Shown one piece after another: positions 12,083 through 24,934 of a DNA stretch of 64,000 bases. The DNA is from Aulostomus chinensis. Taxonomy: Eukaryota > Chordata > Actinopteri > Syngnathiformes > Aulostomidae. The translations under genes were made by a program, and so were the position numbers. Where the stretch lies: contig JBBMOA010000003.1 in assembly GCA_037954235.1 (NCBI GenBank), positions 13,212,223 through 13,276,222 of the forward strand, given 5' to 3'. How positions within the stretch are numbered: the first letter of the stretch is position 1; each line of letters starts with the position of its first letter. The notes beneath the pieces were generated by a model. The model ran no database searches and was not told where the DNA came from. It was given only the letters and a program-made list of their open reading frames with translations.

Positions 12083-14127
12083 TGGTACATCTACTGGACA
12101 TTGGAATACTGCCCCCCCCCCCGAACTGTACAATTATTATGAAATTGCTCCTCGTCTAAAGTCAACCCAAAGTGCCTTTCTTCAAACAAAAAAAGATGAG
12201 AATGTAAGACCCCTTTGAACGCCCAAGTGTGCATGTGCGTGAGAGAGAAATCTAATCTTCCAGAGGTGAGGCGATCGTGTCCTTTCTGAGACCGATAGTT
12301 AGAATTACATTCATTAATAAGGCCAGCACATAAGTTCACATCACCTGTATAATTTATCTAGTTTTTTTTTGTTGTTTTTTTTTATAGATTTCAGGTCGGC
12401 ACCTTTTTTTTCAGTCCAACTTTAGTAATTACTTTTCATAAAACTGAGCGGTAACACAAAAAGGGTTCACAAAAACATCAAGCAGAGAAAAAATGTCGCG
12501 TGAAATTAAGGCGCGTAGAAAGAGCATCAAACTCTCCAAACCAACAACAGTTCAACAGAGGAGGTCAGGGATTTTGCCTACATCAATTTATCAGGCTCTT
12601 CTTCCCTCCAGTTTAATTCAGTCGATTCTTATATGTTTTACTTCCTGTCATTTTTTTAATGCTGCTTTAATTTGTCGATTATATCATTGCAAACTTTAAA
12701 TTTGCTGCATAAAAAACACAAAATAATGCCAAAACAAAAAAGTCACCGAAATGTAGGAAATCAAGTCCTGACACCCTAAATCTCAGCATTTGACTCTGAT
12801 CGACACAGGGAGGACCTCCAGACTCCTTCGCTTGATTTGTGTTTCTTGGACATTGGGCTGCTGGCAAGATGTCCCGCATTGTTTCACACTGCAGGTGGCA
12901 ACCCTATAGTGGTGGCATACAGGAAGTGCAAAGTCTTGCCAAGGCTGGAACCGGCTCACCAAAGGGTTGTTTTCCCGTGTTGGCTGGTGAGGTAAAAGCA
13001 TGTGATGTAGATGACATCCTGCCCCAGCACATAGAAGCTGAGCCCAATTAATCACATGCAGATTTTTTTTTTGCATTTTCTGTAAAGAAATCGGTTTTTC
13101 ATTTTCTAAAAGAAGCAAGCTAATAATAATAATTCTAAAAACACGATTCCAACCTGTGACTACGCTTTTGTTTAAGTTCGACAATCGGAAGCTGTATTAG
13201 GCTTAAATTGCTAAACAAAAGCATGTACGTGGTTTTAAAAATTAGTTGCAGCAGCCAGCCGGACTAAAACTAATCCAGGTGGACTGGATCCTTTACTGAA
13301 TTTAAACAGGGGCGTGCAGCATTCGCGCGTTAGGTAAGGTAGATCCGCTTAAAAGGAATTCACAAAGGAGACATCTTTCTGTCTTTATTTACAAGGTGAA
13401 AGCAGCGTTTCAGTCAAACCAGGAGCAAAGACACAGACCAAAGTCAGGCTGACAGTTTTATACTCTACCCCACACCTATACAGACGTCTGTTTCTAAGCA
13501 AAGATGAAAAAAAAATCCTGACCGAGTGATGAGACACGGAGGTCGTCTGTTCTCTCGCTGCCCTTGAGTGTCTCTCCACTGAGACGGACAGGTGACATCA
13601 CTCCCAGTCAGTGGGCGACGTCAAACGTGCTCAGTGTTTCCATCATATGTGCCTGGTGAAGTGTTGTCATTTGAAATGTGACTTTGTGGCAGAGTGCAAA
13701 TGTTTCATAAAGTTTGTTTAGTTGAAGATGAAATAAGAATGATCAGAAAAATACAGGATATATGTCATCATAAATTTGCTGTTCATTTCAAGTCAGAGCT
13801 TTAGGTTAAAAAGTACATTTTTAATGATAAAGAAGACAACTTTCCTGATGGCATGTGAGTTTTAATCAAATGTTAGATCATTGATTTGCTTGCATTTGCT
13901 TCTGTCTTGTACTTTACAATAATTGTACATACACTCCTTTGTCCGTGTTTCAAATCAGCACTGAACTGAACTACTTTTATCATCTTCTGTCTTATTCATT
14001 ATAAACTTAAACAATTTAAAATGTAGACAAATCTTCACACGTCTGAATTGAACGTCCGCATGTGTCAGTCCATGTGTTCCTGTCAAGGCTGTGAATCGGG
14101 TTCTACCTGACACAACCTTTCAAATTG
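12083..14127. other. No gene recognised
   Basis: Non-coding, with a C run of about 12 near 12112 and several T runs. Nothing else identified. Confidence 0.55.
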
Positions 14128-14277
14128 TGAGTTTGGTGAGTTTGTTGCGCATGATGATGAAAATGGCGTGAGGAAATATGGATACAATCTCTTAACTAGA
14201 GAGAATGAGGTATTGGGAAAAGACCATTGGGTTGCTTCAGTGCAGCATCTACAATGCATGCATGTAGCACATTACCC

Positions 14278-14347
<70 letters not shown>

Positions 14348-14375
14348 GCATGAAGGAACACCTGATACACCCAAA
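14128..14375 (+). repeat. Dispersed GT-bearing repeat, copy 1
   Basis: This segment is homologous to 26848-27112. Both share gtttgttgcgcatgatg, then gaaaatggcgtga, a decayed middle, tctacaatgcatg, a long (GT)n and a short downstream part beginning near CGCA and containing ..aacctg or ..aacacctg. The array is thus inside a repeated unit, not just next to one. In one plus-strand frame both copies stay open (FVAHDDENGV here, FVAHDAENGV in the other), with a 6-bp length difference. However, most differences fall on first and second codon positions, so coding constraint is not supported. I do not recognise the family. Confidence 0.8.
14279..14346 (+). repeat. (GT)34 microsatellite
   Basis: Sixty-eight bases of uninterrupted GT inside the dispersed repeat above. 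It is pure, so it is expected to be length-polymorphic and capable of Z-DNA. Confidence 0.98.
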
Positions 14376-16027
14376 TGTTTCAGTCTGAAGTTTGTGACGA
14401 TTATCAGTTTATATCCTGATCAATGCCTCTTAAGTATTTTACATTAGCTTTTGGTTTTGACAAATGATAGAAAAGTTCCATTTGTAAAATAAATAAATAA
14501 TAATAAAAAAAAACTTATAAAATGTAGAGTGGGAACTTTTATTTGTCAACATTTCTTTCAGTCAGGGACGGTCATGTATAGATATAAAGAATTCATTAAA
14601 GAATGATGAAGGTCTGTCTGACCGAAGTTATGACAAATAAAGCGGATAAAAGTGAGTGTGGAAGTACACCATTTTTTATTTATGAGTGTTTACTAAAGTG
14701 TGCACCACACACACTGTTGAGTGCCCTGAGACAATGACACAAAAGTTTATGTTTTCCTGGACTATTTTAGGGAAGCACATCTCCCCAATTTAGGTCCGTG
14801 CAATACACCTCTAGATGCATAAATGATCCTGTGATATTAAACGAAAAAAGCATAGTAGTTGGATTGTGCACTAATGAGTTACAGCATAAAAAATACACTC
14901 ACAACTGAGGTAAACAGCATTGATTATCTCGTTACCGTGGCACCCATTAGTGATAAGGACATGAAGCAATAAGTGAACATTATGCTGCTGAAGCTGTTGT
15001 TTTGGGAGAAGATTTGAGCCAAAGAACAAATTGTGAGGGTTAGAGGACCGGGCCAGAGCCAAAACAACAAGTCTTGTGACGTCCTCCTCGTGGAGGTGAA
15101 CCGCACTCACTGAAGCGCCGATGAGGGGTTTGACTTTTCTGCTCCAATCCCACAAAAGAGCTCCTGAAAAGAAAATGGATCTGCTGTGAACGTCTTGGTG
15201 CAGCAGAACATCTTCAGAGGTCTGTTGGCGTCCACGTCTGCTATTTTGGCAGCAAACAAGGGACCGTCACAATATCAGCCAGGCGGTTTCCCTTCTTTGG
15301 CCGATCAGTGGATTTGTTTGTATCATCTTACATAGACAGTAAATCACAAATGACATAAAGCTGGAGCTTTTCTTCTCAGAGGTGTTTAAATAAAAAGGTC
15401 TTCACCTTGAAATTAAATGTGAAGATTTTCCTCCTCTATCGAGGTAGAGGTAATTTGGTTATACCTCTCAATAACAAAGACGTAGGGTCTGTGCAAATAA
15501 TTACATCGTAAGAGATTTGATTTTCCTGATTCACAGATGATCGAATATCATCACATCATCATCCCAAGTTCACCCAAAATAGTATTTGTTGTACAAGTTT
15601 TGAAGGCTTTCACACGGATACAAATCAGTATTGCTCTCGACTATGAGGAGCAGCAACGGTTTAACCCTCTTTGAAATATTTTTCTTAGCCAAGTACTCCC
15701 TCAATGGTGCTTATCATTTTGATATGGAAAAAAATGCCCACATAAAAAGGTACAAAAAGCAATGTATCACTGTGTCTGATACCAGAAAAACCTCAGCTAC
15801 ATTTCAAGTTTTTAGATTCCGTCACTAAATTCAGTGAGGGCATTGTTGTCGCTCTTTGTCTTTTTAATTATCAGACTTTTAATGATGCGCTTCACTGAGG
15901 GTCTTGGTCTTTCTCAGGCTGGATCTCTGCGGTTTCCTCCTCTGTTAGCTTGGTTTTGATCGCAGTCACAGCGCAAAAGGAACACTCCCACAAATGTTGA
16001 TCAGTTTACAATTTGCAGTTAAAAGCC
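14376..16027. other. No gene recognised
   Basis: AT-rich, with an AAAT/AAT-rich patch at about 14488-14515. No recognisable gene or mobile element. Confidence 0.55.
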
Positions 16028-16239
16028 ATCCACCCACCTGCTGGAGTCTATCCCAGCTGACACTGGGTGAGAGGCGGGGTTCAGGACAGGTCACCGGTCA
16101 GTTGCAGGGCCAACAGGAGCAATTAGGGGCTCAGTATCTTGCTCAAGGACACTTCGACATGGTCACTGGGGGAAATGAGGATCGAACCAGCAACTCTTTG
16201 GTTGCTAGACAGCCACTTTATCTTCAAGCCACGCCCCCC
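16028..16239 (-). mobile_element. Chimeric SINE: SINE-B head joined to SINE-A tail
   Basis: Read on the minus strand, the element begins (near 16239) with a SINE-B head (GGGGGGCGTGG, then the B-box region and the motif cttgagcaagatactgagcc). At about 16116 it switches to the 3' third of SINE-A (tgttggccctg, ggtgacctgtcc, cccgcctctcacc, ctgggatagactccag). It ends in a GGTGGATGG-like tail at about 16028. SINE-B normally continues with gatgagtaggttgcc and a different tail, so the join is abrupt. It could come from template switching during reverse transcription, or from one SINE inserting in the other followed by deletion. An unrecognised established family with this structure is also possible. 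Confidence 0.75.
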
Positions 16240-16714
16240 TTCAGTTAAAAGCATTGAAAAAGGAATAATGCATACGAAATATGGTATCATCATTGTTTTA
16301 GTAGTTAGTCTGATCAGTTTAAATGAATAGTTTAAGAGGGGGCCCCCTGTGGTTACCCCCATGAGCGAAGCATACGTGGAGGATAATCAAAGTATGACAG
16401 TAGTGGAATAACAGCAGCTTTTGTCACACAGCTGCTGGCACTCCCATCCCCAACCACCTGCGTATCTGTGGTATAGACAGTATCTCAGTTCTGTACATTT
16501 GCTGTCATACAGTGCCAATCACCATAGTAACTCCTGGAGGAGTCCTGGTGCAGTCCTGCAGCAAATCTGGGGAGTTAAAGAGTTGAAATGCTCCTCTATA
16601 TCAGCAGCAGCTCATTACTTATCCATGAAGGACTGTTAACCACACTGAAATGGAATCAGATCTATTCATGACAGCAGTTTTAATTAGGTCTGTGTGTGTC
16701 AGCATGTAGACTAC

Positions 16715-16722
<8 letters not shown>

Positions 16723-16764
<42 letters not shown>
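16723..16764 (+). repeat. (GT)n microsatellite
   Basis: About 42 bases of GT. It faces a CA array about 160 bp downstream, so the two are inverted complements. Confidence 0.97.
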
Positions 16765-16765
<1 letters not shown>

Positions 16766-16921
16766 AAAAGAGAGCAGGCGTTTGTCCATGGACAGTAGCA
16801 ACCTTGAAACCCGGGAATCCCATGTGAAACGTGATGGCGCGCTCGGTGTGTTTATCACCTAATACTAATTGATTAATGTGTTTCACCGCTGATGTCGTCT
16901 AGAAAACAAATGGCCTTCTCC

Positions 16922-16922
16922 C

Positions 16923-16956
<34 letters not shown>

Positions 16957-16984
16957 CACATACACATACACATACACACACACA
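16922..16984 (+). repeat. (CA)n microsatellite with CACATA variants
   Basis: About 63 bases of CA, interrupted by CG and by three ACATAC-type steps. It is complementary to the GT array at 16723-16764. Confidence 0.97.
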
Positions 16985-17811
16985 TCACTGAACTTTATGT
17001 AATTAACGCCTGGATGGACCATGTTTTTGAGATGCGCCAGTGCTGATGTGGAAAATAAGAGAGGATTAAGGCAGCCCTCGGTTAATTCCACCGCCTGCTT
17101 CAACACAAGAGGATGACCAGATATAGACAGCCAATCCTATGTCTTTAATAGGGTAATTAATACTTAAGTCTTCTTAACACTGTGCCATTTCTATGGTACC
17201 ATAATGTAACACCTTGTGCCCACAGAGAGAGTCCAGGGAATTCGAAACAAATCTCCTCTTAACCGTCCAATTAAAAACCTCATCAACGAACTGATACTCT
17301 GTCTTTGGCTGTTTGGTGTAGTTAAATGTTGTTTGGAAAGGAGCTATAGCAATTATGTTTATCATTATTAGTCCTGTTATTATAATTATTATGCAAAACA
17401 GGATTATCACCTTCAATTTACATTTATTAACTTGGCAGACAATTGTGTCTAAAGCGATTTAATAGCGAGATACCATCTAAGTCACAGTGGATCAAGGAGA
17501 AGCCCCCAAGTAAGTGTCTCAGCATGCAGATCTGTGTTCCACCTGACACGAGAGCCTCAAAGTGGCTACTCACAACCTACTACGCATTTGTTTTTATCAG
17601 GCAGCACCACAAACATTGAATGTACCTGACTGATCAAGTTACACCTTGCATGAACTAAATGTCGGATCGTCCAGGCAGAATTGTTACTTTTCCAGCCGTG
17701 CATTCTCTGTAGTCTCCTAAATAAACTGTCACGATTATGGAGATTTTCTATTTAGAATGATGTTTTCAGTAATAAACTAGAAATGCTGCAATGCAGTTTT
17801 ATGCCTTCTTT
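16985..17811. other. No gene recognised
   Basis: AT-rich non-coding sequence. Nothing identified. Confidence 0.55.
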
Positions 17812-17990
17812 GTGTGTACCTGTCATAGCGACCTCGACCTTTCGCCAACAAAATATTTTCAGTTCATCCTTAAGTTCAGTGGTTTTTGTGCCAAATTTGA
17901 AGAAATTCTCACCAGGTTTTGCTGATTTATTATTTTAACAAGAATGAGACAGACAGATATCCTAAAAATACAACGCATTCAGCCCACTTA
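17812..17990 (+). repeat. Dispersed repeat of the 'gacctttgacc ... cagttcatcc' kind, copy 1
   Basis: It contains gtgtacctg, cgacctcgacctttcgcc, a caaaatattttcagttcatcc segment, gtgccaaatttgaagaaatt and gagacagacagat. The same motifs in the same order occur at 21195-21425. Repeats of this form (CTTTGACC.CCAAAAT...CAGTTCATCC...GTGCCAAATTTGAAGAAATTC) are common in fish genomes. I do not know a reliable class for them. Confidence 0.65.
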
Positions 17991-19276
17991 TGTCACCGGC
18001 ACAGAAACGTGACCAAATCTGGTCCAACACTTCAGTTCTCTTCTCATTTAAAAAACAAAAATCTGTGATTTTACCGCAGCGGCGTCCTCCGTCTCAGCTC
18101 CAGTGCTCCCATCAGCAGCGGGCTGAGCGTAGACCTCCAGCAGCGTGTCAGTGAGCCTTCAGAATCCAAACAATGACTCCCGCAGCTGCAAACATACACT
18201 GGTGCTACGCTACAGCTTGTCTCCGTCCATCGATGTACATCAAGAACCAGCAGCAGCAGAGGAAGTTGCAGCGGTGCGAAGCTGACGGAGGTCTGACTGT
18301 AAGCATCCAGGTTGTGTTTCATCCAGTGAGATAAACAATACAGAGATAAATTATGGATGTTATGGACCTACAGTCTGTGCTGATTGATGTCTCAAGTGTA
18401 TGTTTTAGCAACAAATATTGGCCGGAACATGAGACAATAGTGGACTGACCACGTGTTCTAGCCATATAACACCATTGAACTCGTGTTGTTTAGAGACTGA
18501 CAGAGCAGGACGGGGGTGCAGGGAGAAAGATAGCAGGTGAGTAAACACTCAATTTTTGAAGACGGGTTCTGTTGTTTTCTTGGCAGATATCTTGACTTGT
18601 CAAAGGAGGAAAAGGAATTTAAATAAAGTTGGTTCCGTTCCATTAATTGTCCCGGTACGCCTCATCAATGACTGAACAAGCACAACACCAGAGTCACTTC
18701 ACCTAAATGAAATGCAGCCATCATTAAACGTATTAATTCCGCCTGTGCTTTCCTTGTTTTGACAAAAGGAAAAGTGTCATTCCAGAGAGAAGGTGCAATA
18801 CTAGGATCCTCCACCTACAGATGTTAGTTGTTACACCAGTGTTAAACCAGCTATGACCTGAAAAGGAACCTCACTTGAGAAGAGGTCCGACCTCACAGCG
18901 AGAGAAAAGACGCGTCATTGTTCATGCGCAGGTCCCAGAGAATAAGGCTCATCACGAAACCATGTACAGCTTGTGACCACTAGACAGCTAAGAATTAGTA
19001 AGCGGCAGCAGTGAGCGAGTGGATGACAAGTGGACCTCTGCACGCCATCAGCTATTCTGTACTTTTTTCATCCCTGTTGAAGATGAATTAACATTAATAC
19101 CTTCACCATGTTAGCCTGATATCCAGTCAGTCTCATCTCAGAGACAGAACCTGCCACATGTCAAGGACTTGCACGAAGAAAAAGAAATTGTCCCTGTTGG
19201 CCAAGAAAGGATCATAAACATGAATAACAAAGGAAAATAGGGAGTGGAGAGGAAGAGGAGGGAAGGTACGATGTCA
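17991..19276. other. No gene recognised
   Basis: Holds a modestly GC-rich segment (about 18070-18310) with CAG/CTG-rich words and a minus-strand frame with a hydrophobic stretch. It has no recognisable domain and may be part of the preceding repeat or unrelated. Confidence 0.5.
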
Positions 19277-19335
19277 GCGAGAGAGAGGCAGAGAGAGAGT
19301 GAGAGACGGAGTGAGAGAGAGGGAGAGGGAGAGTA
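19277..19335 (+). repeat. (GA)n-rich purine tract
   Basis: Imperfect GAGAGA repeat of about 59 bases with scattered GC and TG interruptions. Confidence 0.9.
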
Positions 19336-21194
19336 CAGTGTGATCTCCTGTGCGACAGAGCCCCTCAGCAGACATGGAAGGAATAGCAGGTAACCAGAAA
19401 ACAGAGAAGGGCTTAAAGAAGATGAGACAGTCTTGTTTTATGACATTGTTTGATCCAATGTGTCCCCTGTAAAGACAAGTTTGAAACTGAATGATGTGTC
19501 TTCACTTCCATCCTAAAGAACAGCAGGAAACAGACTGCTGGGATTCCCCCTCGACTCACTGGGTCGACACACAGACTTCCATATGTTGAAGTATGAATCT
19601 GTTCAAAACGTGAAGGAATTTACCATCAGTGGAACTAGAACTTTTTGGGAGGGGAAAAAAAAACACAATTTGATAAATGTTTCCGATAAGACCCAGAAGG
19701 TTACCAGGTAATAAAGCCAAGCCTTTGCAGTAGCTTTCTAGTCTATTCTTATGCTTTTCAGGTGCTTTACACCATTTTTACTGTTTTATATGTTTATGAA
19801 GTTAATTTTGCTCATCTGATGCATCATCTGAACGGCAAAGATGCATCCACACGTGTTTATCTTGACTGCAGTTTCAGCCTCATCACCATCCACTGTGATT
19901 TACACCCTTAAGCTGAAGATGTGTGTTTTCTGTGGTTTAAATAATTGATATAGTACCTAAAATGAGTGTTTTTGTTTTTACATGAACTGATTGACAATAA
20001 CCACAGTCATTACACTTCAATATTACATTTTCGATGAGTTTTTTCCCAATATGAAATAAACTAGGTGTTTTTATGTGTGAATATGGACGTAAAGGGGAGG
20101 CGGGTTCATCTACACGTTGCCTAAAAACTAGAGAGATAGTATTAAGCTGTGTTGTAGATTTAGAGGTTTGTTTGATTTCAGACATTTTAAGACTTTTTAT
20201 GGACTTAAAGACCCCATGTAACTTATTTAAACTTATATTATTTCATTTGCATTTACAGATTCATATTAATGCATTTATTGTGTTAAATCTCAACGTATCG
20301 TCCTTCACATCCTCTGCAGGCGTAAGTATTGGAGCCAGCTGTATTCCAGCGAATTTTGAGGTATCGTCCGCTAAACAAATCGATGTGGGAAAGATCTTTG
20401 AGCACCCATGAAAGTGCACATGGATATCGCATTGTGTGTTGTTTGATTTCGATCCCCACAGGTGAACGATTGCATTATTCAACATATACATAAAAAAAAA
20501 ATGATATTGATGGTCATTAAATGGACATAACTGCCCTAAATACTTGATGTTTTTTTTCCTTATTCAGGGTTGTTGTATTGCAATATAATTCATAGAAGTG
20601 CAGTAACTGAAGTCACTAACAAGGGTAGAGATTTTTATCTGTCGTCAATCAAACAATAAATCGATCAGTTATTAGCAAACTATAATTGAAATAGCATTTA
20701 CCAAGATAACTTATATTTGTGTTGGATTGTCAGCTGAGCTTCTGCACATCTCTTTATTATTGTGGTGCTGCTGCGATTTAAGTTCACCATCAATGCAAAA
20801 GCTGTTTCAGAGATGAATTAACTATGAAGAGATGATCTGCTTTTCATAGCTAGGAGGAATGTAGAAGTGAACCCTGCAGAGCTCCAACTCCACTATTCCA
20901 TTTGTTGTTCAGTTTTAAAGATCAGATTCAGTTTGATTCAAAGCTTTTTGTGCACTAACCGCAAGACGAACCATTACACCAACTCGTCTTTACTTGTTAC
21001 ACTTGTATGAAGAAACGTTGACTTCTTTAAAAAGATTGTAAATACATAAATTGCACCAAATTGTTTGTTACCTCCAACGGGTTTAACTATTTCCACCTCG
21101 TTGGAACTTCATCCACGTGCAAGTACTTCAAGAGTGAAGATGGAAAATGACGTTTATAGCAAGAAATATTACATAAATATTATTATTAGCATTA
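19336..21194. other. No gene recognised
   Basis: AT-rich. Open frames of 76-112 codons between 20073 and 20491 on both strands have no recognisable content. Confidence 0.5.
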
Positions 21195-21425
21195 TTGTAT
21201 GCCCCCAAAATGTGTACCTGGGACCTTTGACCACCAAAATCCTCTCAGTTCATCCTAATTTCCAGAAATACCCTTAAAGCGATCCTAAAATATCGTGTTC
21301 ATGGGAGGTTAAAAGTGACCTTTGACCTTTTGACCAAATTCCTCAAAGTTCATCCAACAGCCACAGTGGCCCCTTTGTGCCACATTTCCCGTCTACACTC
21401 TAGAAGTACTCGCGTGTGGATGAAG
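21195..21425 (+). repeat. Dispersed 'gacctttgacc' repeat, copy 2 (two units in tandem)
   Basis: Unit 1 reads gtgtacctgggacctttgac, caccaaaatcc, cagttcatcc, then a degraded middle and an atatcg motif at about 21288. Unit 2 restarts with gtgacctttgacc, ccaaattcctcaaagttcat, gcccctttgtgcc. The restart makes this a head-to-tail dimer. It belongs to the same family as 17812-17990. Confidence 0.6.
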
Positions 21426-22035
21426 AGCCATCAAGTGAGAAACAGTTAAGCCTGTTGGAGGTAACAACCAAATCGGTCAAATTTACAGTAAAACTCAACT
21501 GTAGAGACCTGACATGATGAGTCAGTTATATTTCTGTGAGACTACAAAGGTGTTGAAAGGTCACTGTGGTCAACAAAACCGGCCACAATACCAACAAATT
21601 GTTCTACATACTCTGGGGGGAACAAAACCATTTTCAACCTTTAAATATGACGCTTTCAGGGAAAAGCCTATGAGACAAGTGTGACCATTCTCAATTGTGT
21701 GCCTCCTCTGAATGTGATGACTACACACAACGATGCGGCACAACAGTAAGTGGCATAGCCGGGTCCAAATAATCAGCTGAATGAATGCATTTTTCAGAAA
21801 CCATTATTCGGATGTGGCGATGCGCGCACAACAAACGTGCCCCACAACAAACGGAGGCATGAAGGAGGGGAAAAAAAGTTTCTTTCACTGAGCTGGCATG
21901 ATAAGAGCGTCTGTATTTCCACTCCCTTTATCACTTCCCGTCCCAGACAATGGATTGAATTTCAAAAGCCAATAAACAAGGGAGATGTCCATTCTGCATG
22001 GCAGTTATCACAAGCCGGCGTCCCACTCTCATTTG
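21426..22035. other. No gene recognised
   Basis: Non-coding. No repeat or exon identified. Confidence 0.5.
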
Positions 22036-22141
22036 CTCTCCCTCCCTCCTTCTTTCCCCTTCCCTTTTTTTCTGAAATGAGCAGGAAAAGAGAGATGAAA
22101 ATTAAAAGTGGGGAGGGAGAGTTGAGAGAGAAGAAAAGGAA
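22036..22141 (+). repeat. Polypyrimidine tract followed by polypurine tract
   Basis: About 35 bases of CT-rich sequence (22036-22070, ending in T7) are followed at once by about 65 bases of purine-rich sequence. The halves are roughly complementary and could fold back. Frames here give Glu/Lys- or Ser/Pro-rich low complexity and are not genes. Confidence 0.7.
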
Positions 22142-22886
22142 CTGAGGAGATGAGACGCCTTCATGCTCTGGCTCTCTTTTCATTGGACTGATAAAGGAAA
22201 GCATCAAGGCCAGGGGTGGATGTGTTTTTTCTGTTAACTGAATGAGGCTTTTGAGGGTGATAGTGAGGAGCTGCTCCCCTGAGAGATGTTTGGAGGAACG
22301 GGGAGTGGTGAGCCAACATAATAAATATTCTTATCTGTTATTGTCATTGTAATGGGACAGGGCAGAGGGAGGGAGGATGCGACAGCGGATAGCTCTGTTG
22401 GTGCCAAGGGACCTGACTGTGTTGACATGCAGAGGAGAGAAAATCAAAGGAGAGATGGGAAGTGAGGGGGGGGGGGCCCAGAAAGATTTTAAGCCAGAGG
22501 GAGTTTGCGTGTAATTATTGATGGGTCGTCCTGGTGGGAAAGAGGATATAAACAAGAAAAGGTGACAATGAGGGTTTTCTACTGCAGTCTATTGCTTTAC
22601 TGTATCACTCGCTGCCAGGTGTCCTCAACAGGCAGGAGGGAGAACCGAGGGCCATATCAAAAATGGGCAATTAGGTCGGCTTTTATAACATCGCTTTGAT
22701 TGGGGAAACATCAGCCGTACAAGTGTGTGAATGCCTAACTGTGCGTTCACACAGAATGGAGGCGCAATTGTATACAAAGTCAGTGAAAAGACACACATTT
22801 GCCGGGGGCGATGCACACGGATGCAAACCACACAAGTTGAAAGTTGTTTTTTTCAAATCTGGAGACAAAAATCTGCAGGAAAACAC
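22142..22886. other. No gene recognised
   Basis: Purine-rich and G-run-containing (a G10 tract near 22468-22477), non-coding. Confidence 0.5.
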
Positions 22887-23080
22887 CTTAAAGGGACAGT
22901 TCCGATTTTTTTGAAGTTGAATCCTAGTTTCTTACCAACTGATGATGATGGTGACTGGCAGAGTTCTTACTCAGAACAACCTATGCTAAGGCTCAATGAA
23001 AGTGAGCCTCCGTCAGCTCGCACAGACAGGAGCGTGACCCCAGTGATGATTTTGTCCAACTTTCCAGAGCTGTCATGAGG
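22887..23080 (+). repeat. Possible dispersed repeat beginning TTAAAGGGACAGTT
   Basis: The opening words CCTTAAAGGGACAGTTCCGA followed by ttttttgaagt, and later cacagacaggagcgtg with ccccagtgatgattttgtcc, fit a repeat I have seen often in fish sequence. Only one copy is present here, so the window itself cannot prove repetition. The end is not defined. Confidence 0.35.
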
Positions 23081-24867
23081 AGCCATATCATCCACTTCTT
23101 TATAACAGATATAAAAATCAGCTCAAACTGTAGACTGCCAGTTACTGGGAATTTACAATTGTACAGTTACTCATTGAAGTCTACAGTAAAGTATGGGGAA
23201 GAGCAGAGGAACCCGTCTGAAACTTGCATGCCGGAATAAACAGAAGCAGATTTTGGCAGAAATAAATCCACCCATCCCACAATAAATCATTCCAGCGTTT
23301 TCATATTGTGATTATTTATTATGAATTCACAGCACCGGTCAAAATATAGTGTTATTCAAATTTTGGATTTTTTAAAAAATTTTAACATCAACATGTTTGA
23401 ATGTAGAATTGCTAAAATAACTACATATGTTGTGGCACACAATGAGACAATGAGTGTAAAAATGTTGGATATTTAGACTTGGGAACTGACAGGTATTGGT
23501 CACCTACCACCAGACCGCTATAGAGAAACGATTCCTTGGTAGCAGAACATTTCAGCCTATTCTAGGACACTCCGAGCTCAGTTACAACGGTATAACAGCA
23601 GTGACTAGTCCATGTGTGGGCCAGGTATTCATCGTCTTCTGGGTTTGGAGCAGTCAGCAACACAGAGAGACGAAATGACACTGTAACACAATGTGTGTAG
23701 CTTAGCGAAGCCTGGAAACAACTTTCCTATTTCAAGCCAGGTCCCCTGTTTCAACTCCAGTCAATGAACATTTACCACAATGTCAAGATAAGTTTTTAAT
23801 AGTTAAAAAAAATGAATTACAGTTATATTGCAGATTTGTAGCAATATACAGATTCCAGTCTTGTGCCTGAGGGTCAGACACGCTTTTCATGCCTACGCAC
23901 TTTTAACATCCACACGCTACAGGGGGCATTTTTACAGGTTTTCTTGTACTGTTTGTGACAAGTGAAATTAGTGACTTATGATATGTGTAGTGACTTTGTC
24001 TCACACCAAACAGATCACGACCGCCGAGGTTTCTCAGAGGTGTAATAAAGAGGTAGGAGGTGAGTCAGGGGGCTTACGTACGGAGCAGCCATCCATCTGC
24101 ACATCTTGACACAATTCCTCCTCCCTGGGAAAGACCCTGCTGATGGCCCCCCTAATGGAGAGTCGTTTTGCACATCTCCTCCCCTTCATATATTATGATC
24201 CGATATATTGATTCATCATCCCTTGACACCTCACTCCGAACCTCCCTCCCACCACCCTGTTAAATGGTCAGCTGTGGACTGTTAATGTGAGTTATCATGG
24301 TGGGCTTCCACCTTTCAGCTCAACAGACTGTGGTCTCCAATGCCCAGTGGACAGTTAGCATGTCCAGTGTGCAACAATGTATTTTCAGCTAAATGGACTC
24401 ACTGTAACATATCACTCTAGCCCTGGGACTTATATATATTAATTCGCTTAACAAGTTCTTGATGTATGTGATGTATATTCCATTTAAAGCACGCCCTAAC
24501 TCTTTTCTTTATAGACAAGACGTCACGCAGAGGTTTTAAAACATGAAATAGCCTGTGTTCTGCTGGTTTCACAGCCTAATACACTGACACGTTAAAGCTC
24601 CTCTCAGGGATTGCCCCGCTTTCACTCGCTCGCTTTCTGTGGAAAAAAAAAAGCTGAAGCTTGAGAGCATGTGGATATGCAGAGCTTAAAGTGATTCAGA
24701 TAGATAAGTGTATGTGTCCTGTGTTGTAAATATCATAATGCAATAATGTGACATGAGGAAATCTTTTAAGACTAATTTGGCGATCACAATTCAATATACA
24801 GTAGGCTGGAGCTGAAGAGTTAGGCACTTACAGATATGTACAAATATATTCTATGTAAATGTGTGGG

Positions 24868-24871
<4 letters not shown>
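23081..24871. other. No gene recognised
   Basis: AT-rich non-coding sequence. Nothing identified. Confidence 0.55.

Positions 24872-24934
<63 letters not shown>

Noticed and set aside
14168..14280. Protein coded by the GT-bearing repeat
   Set aside because: The frame is shared by both copies, but the differences are mostly non-synonymous, so selection on a protein is not supported.
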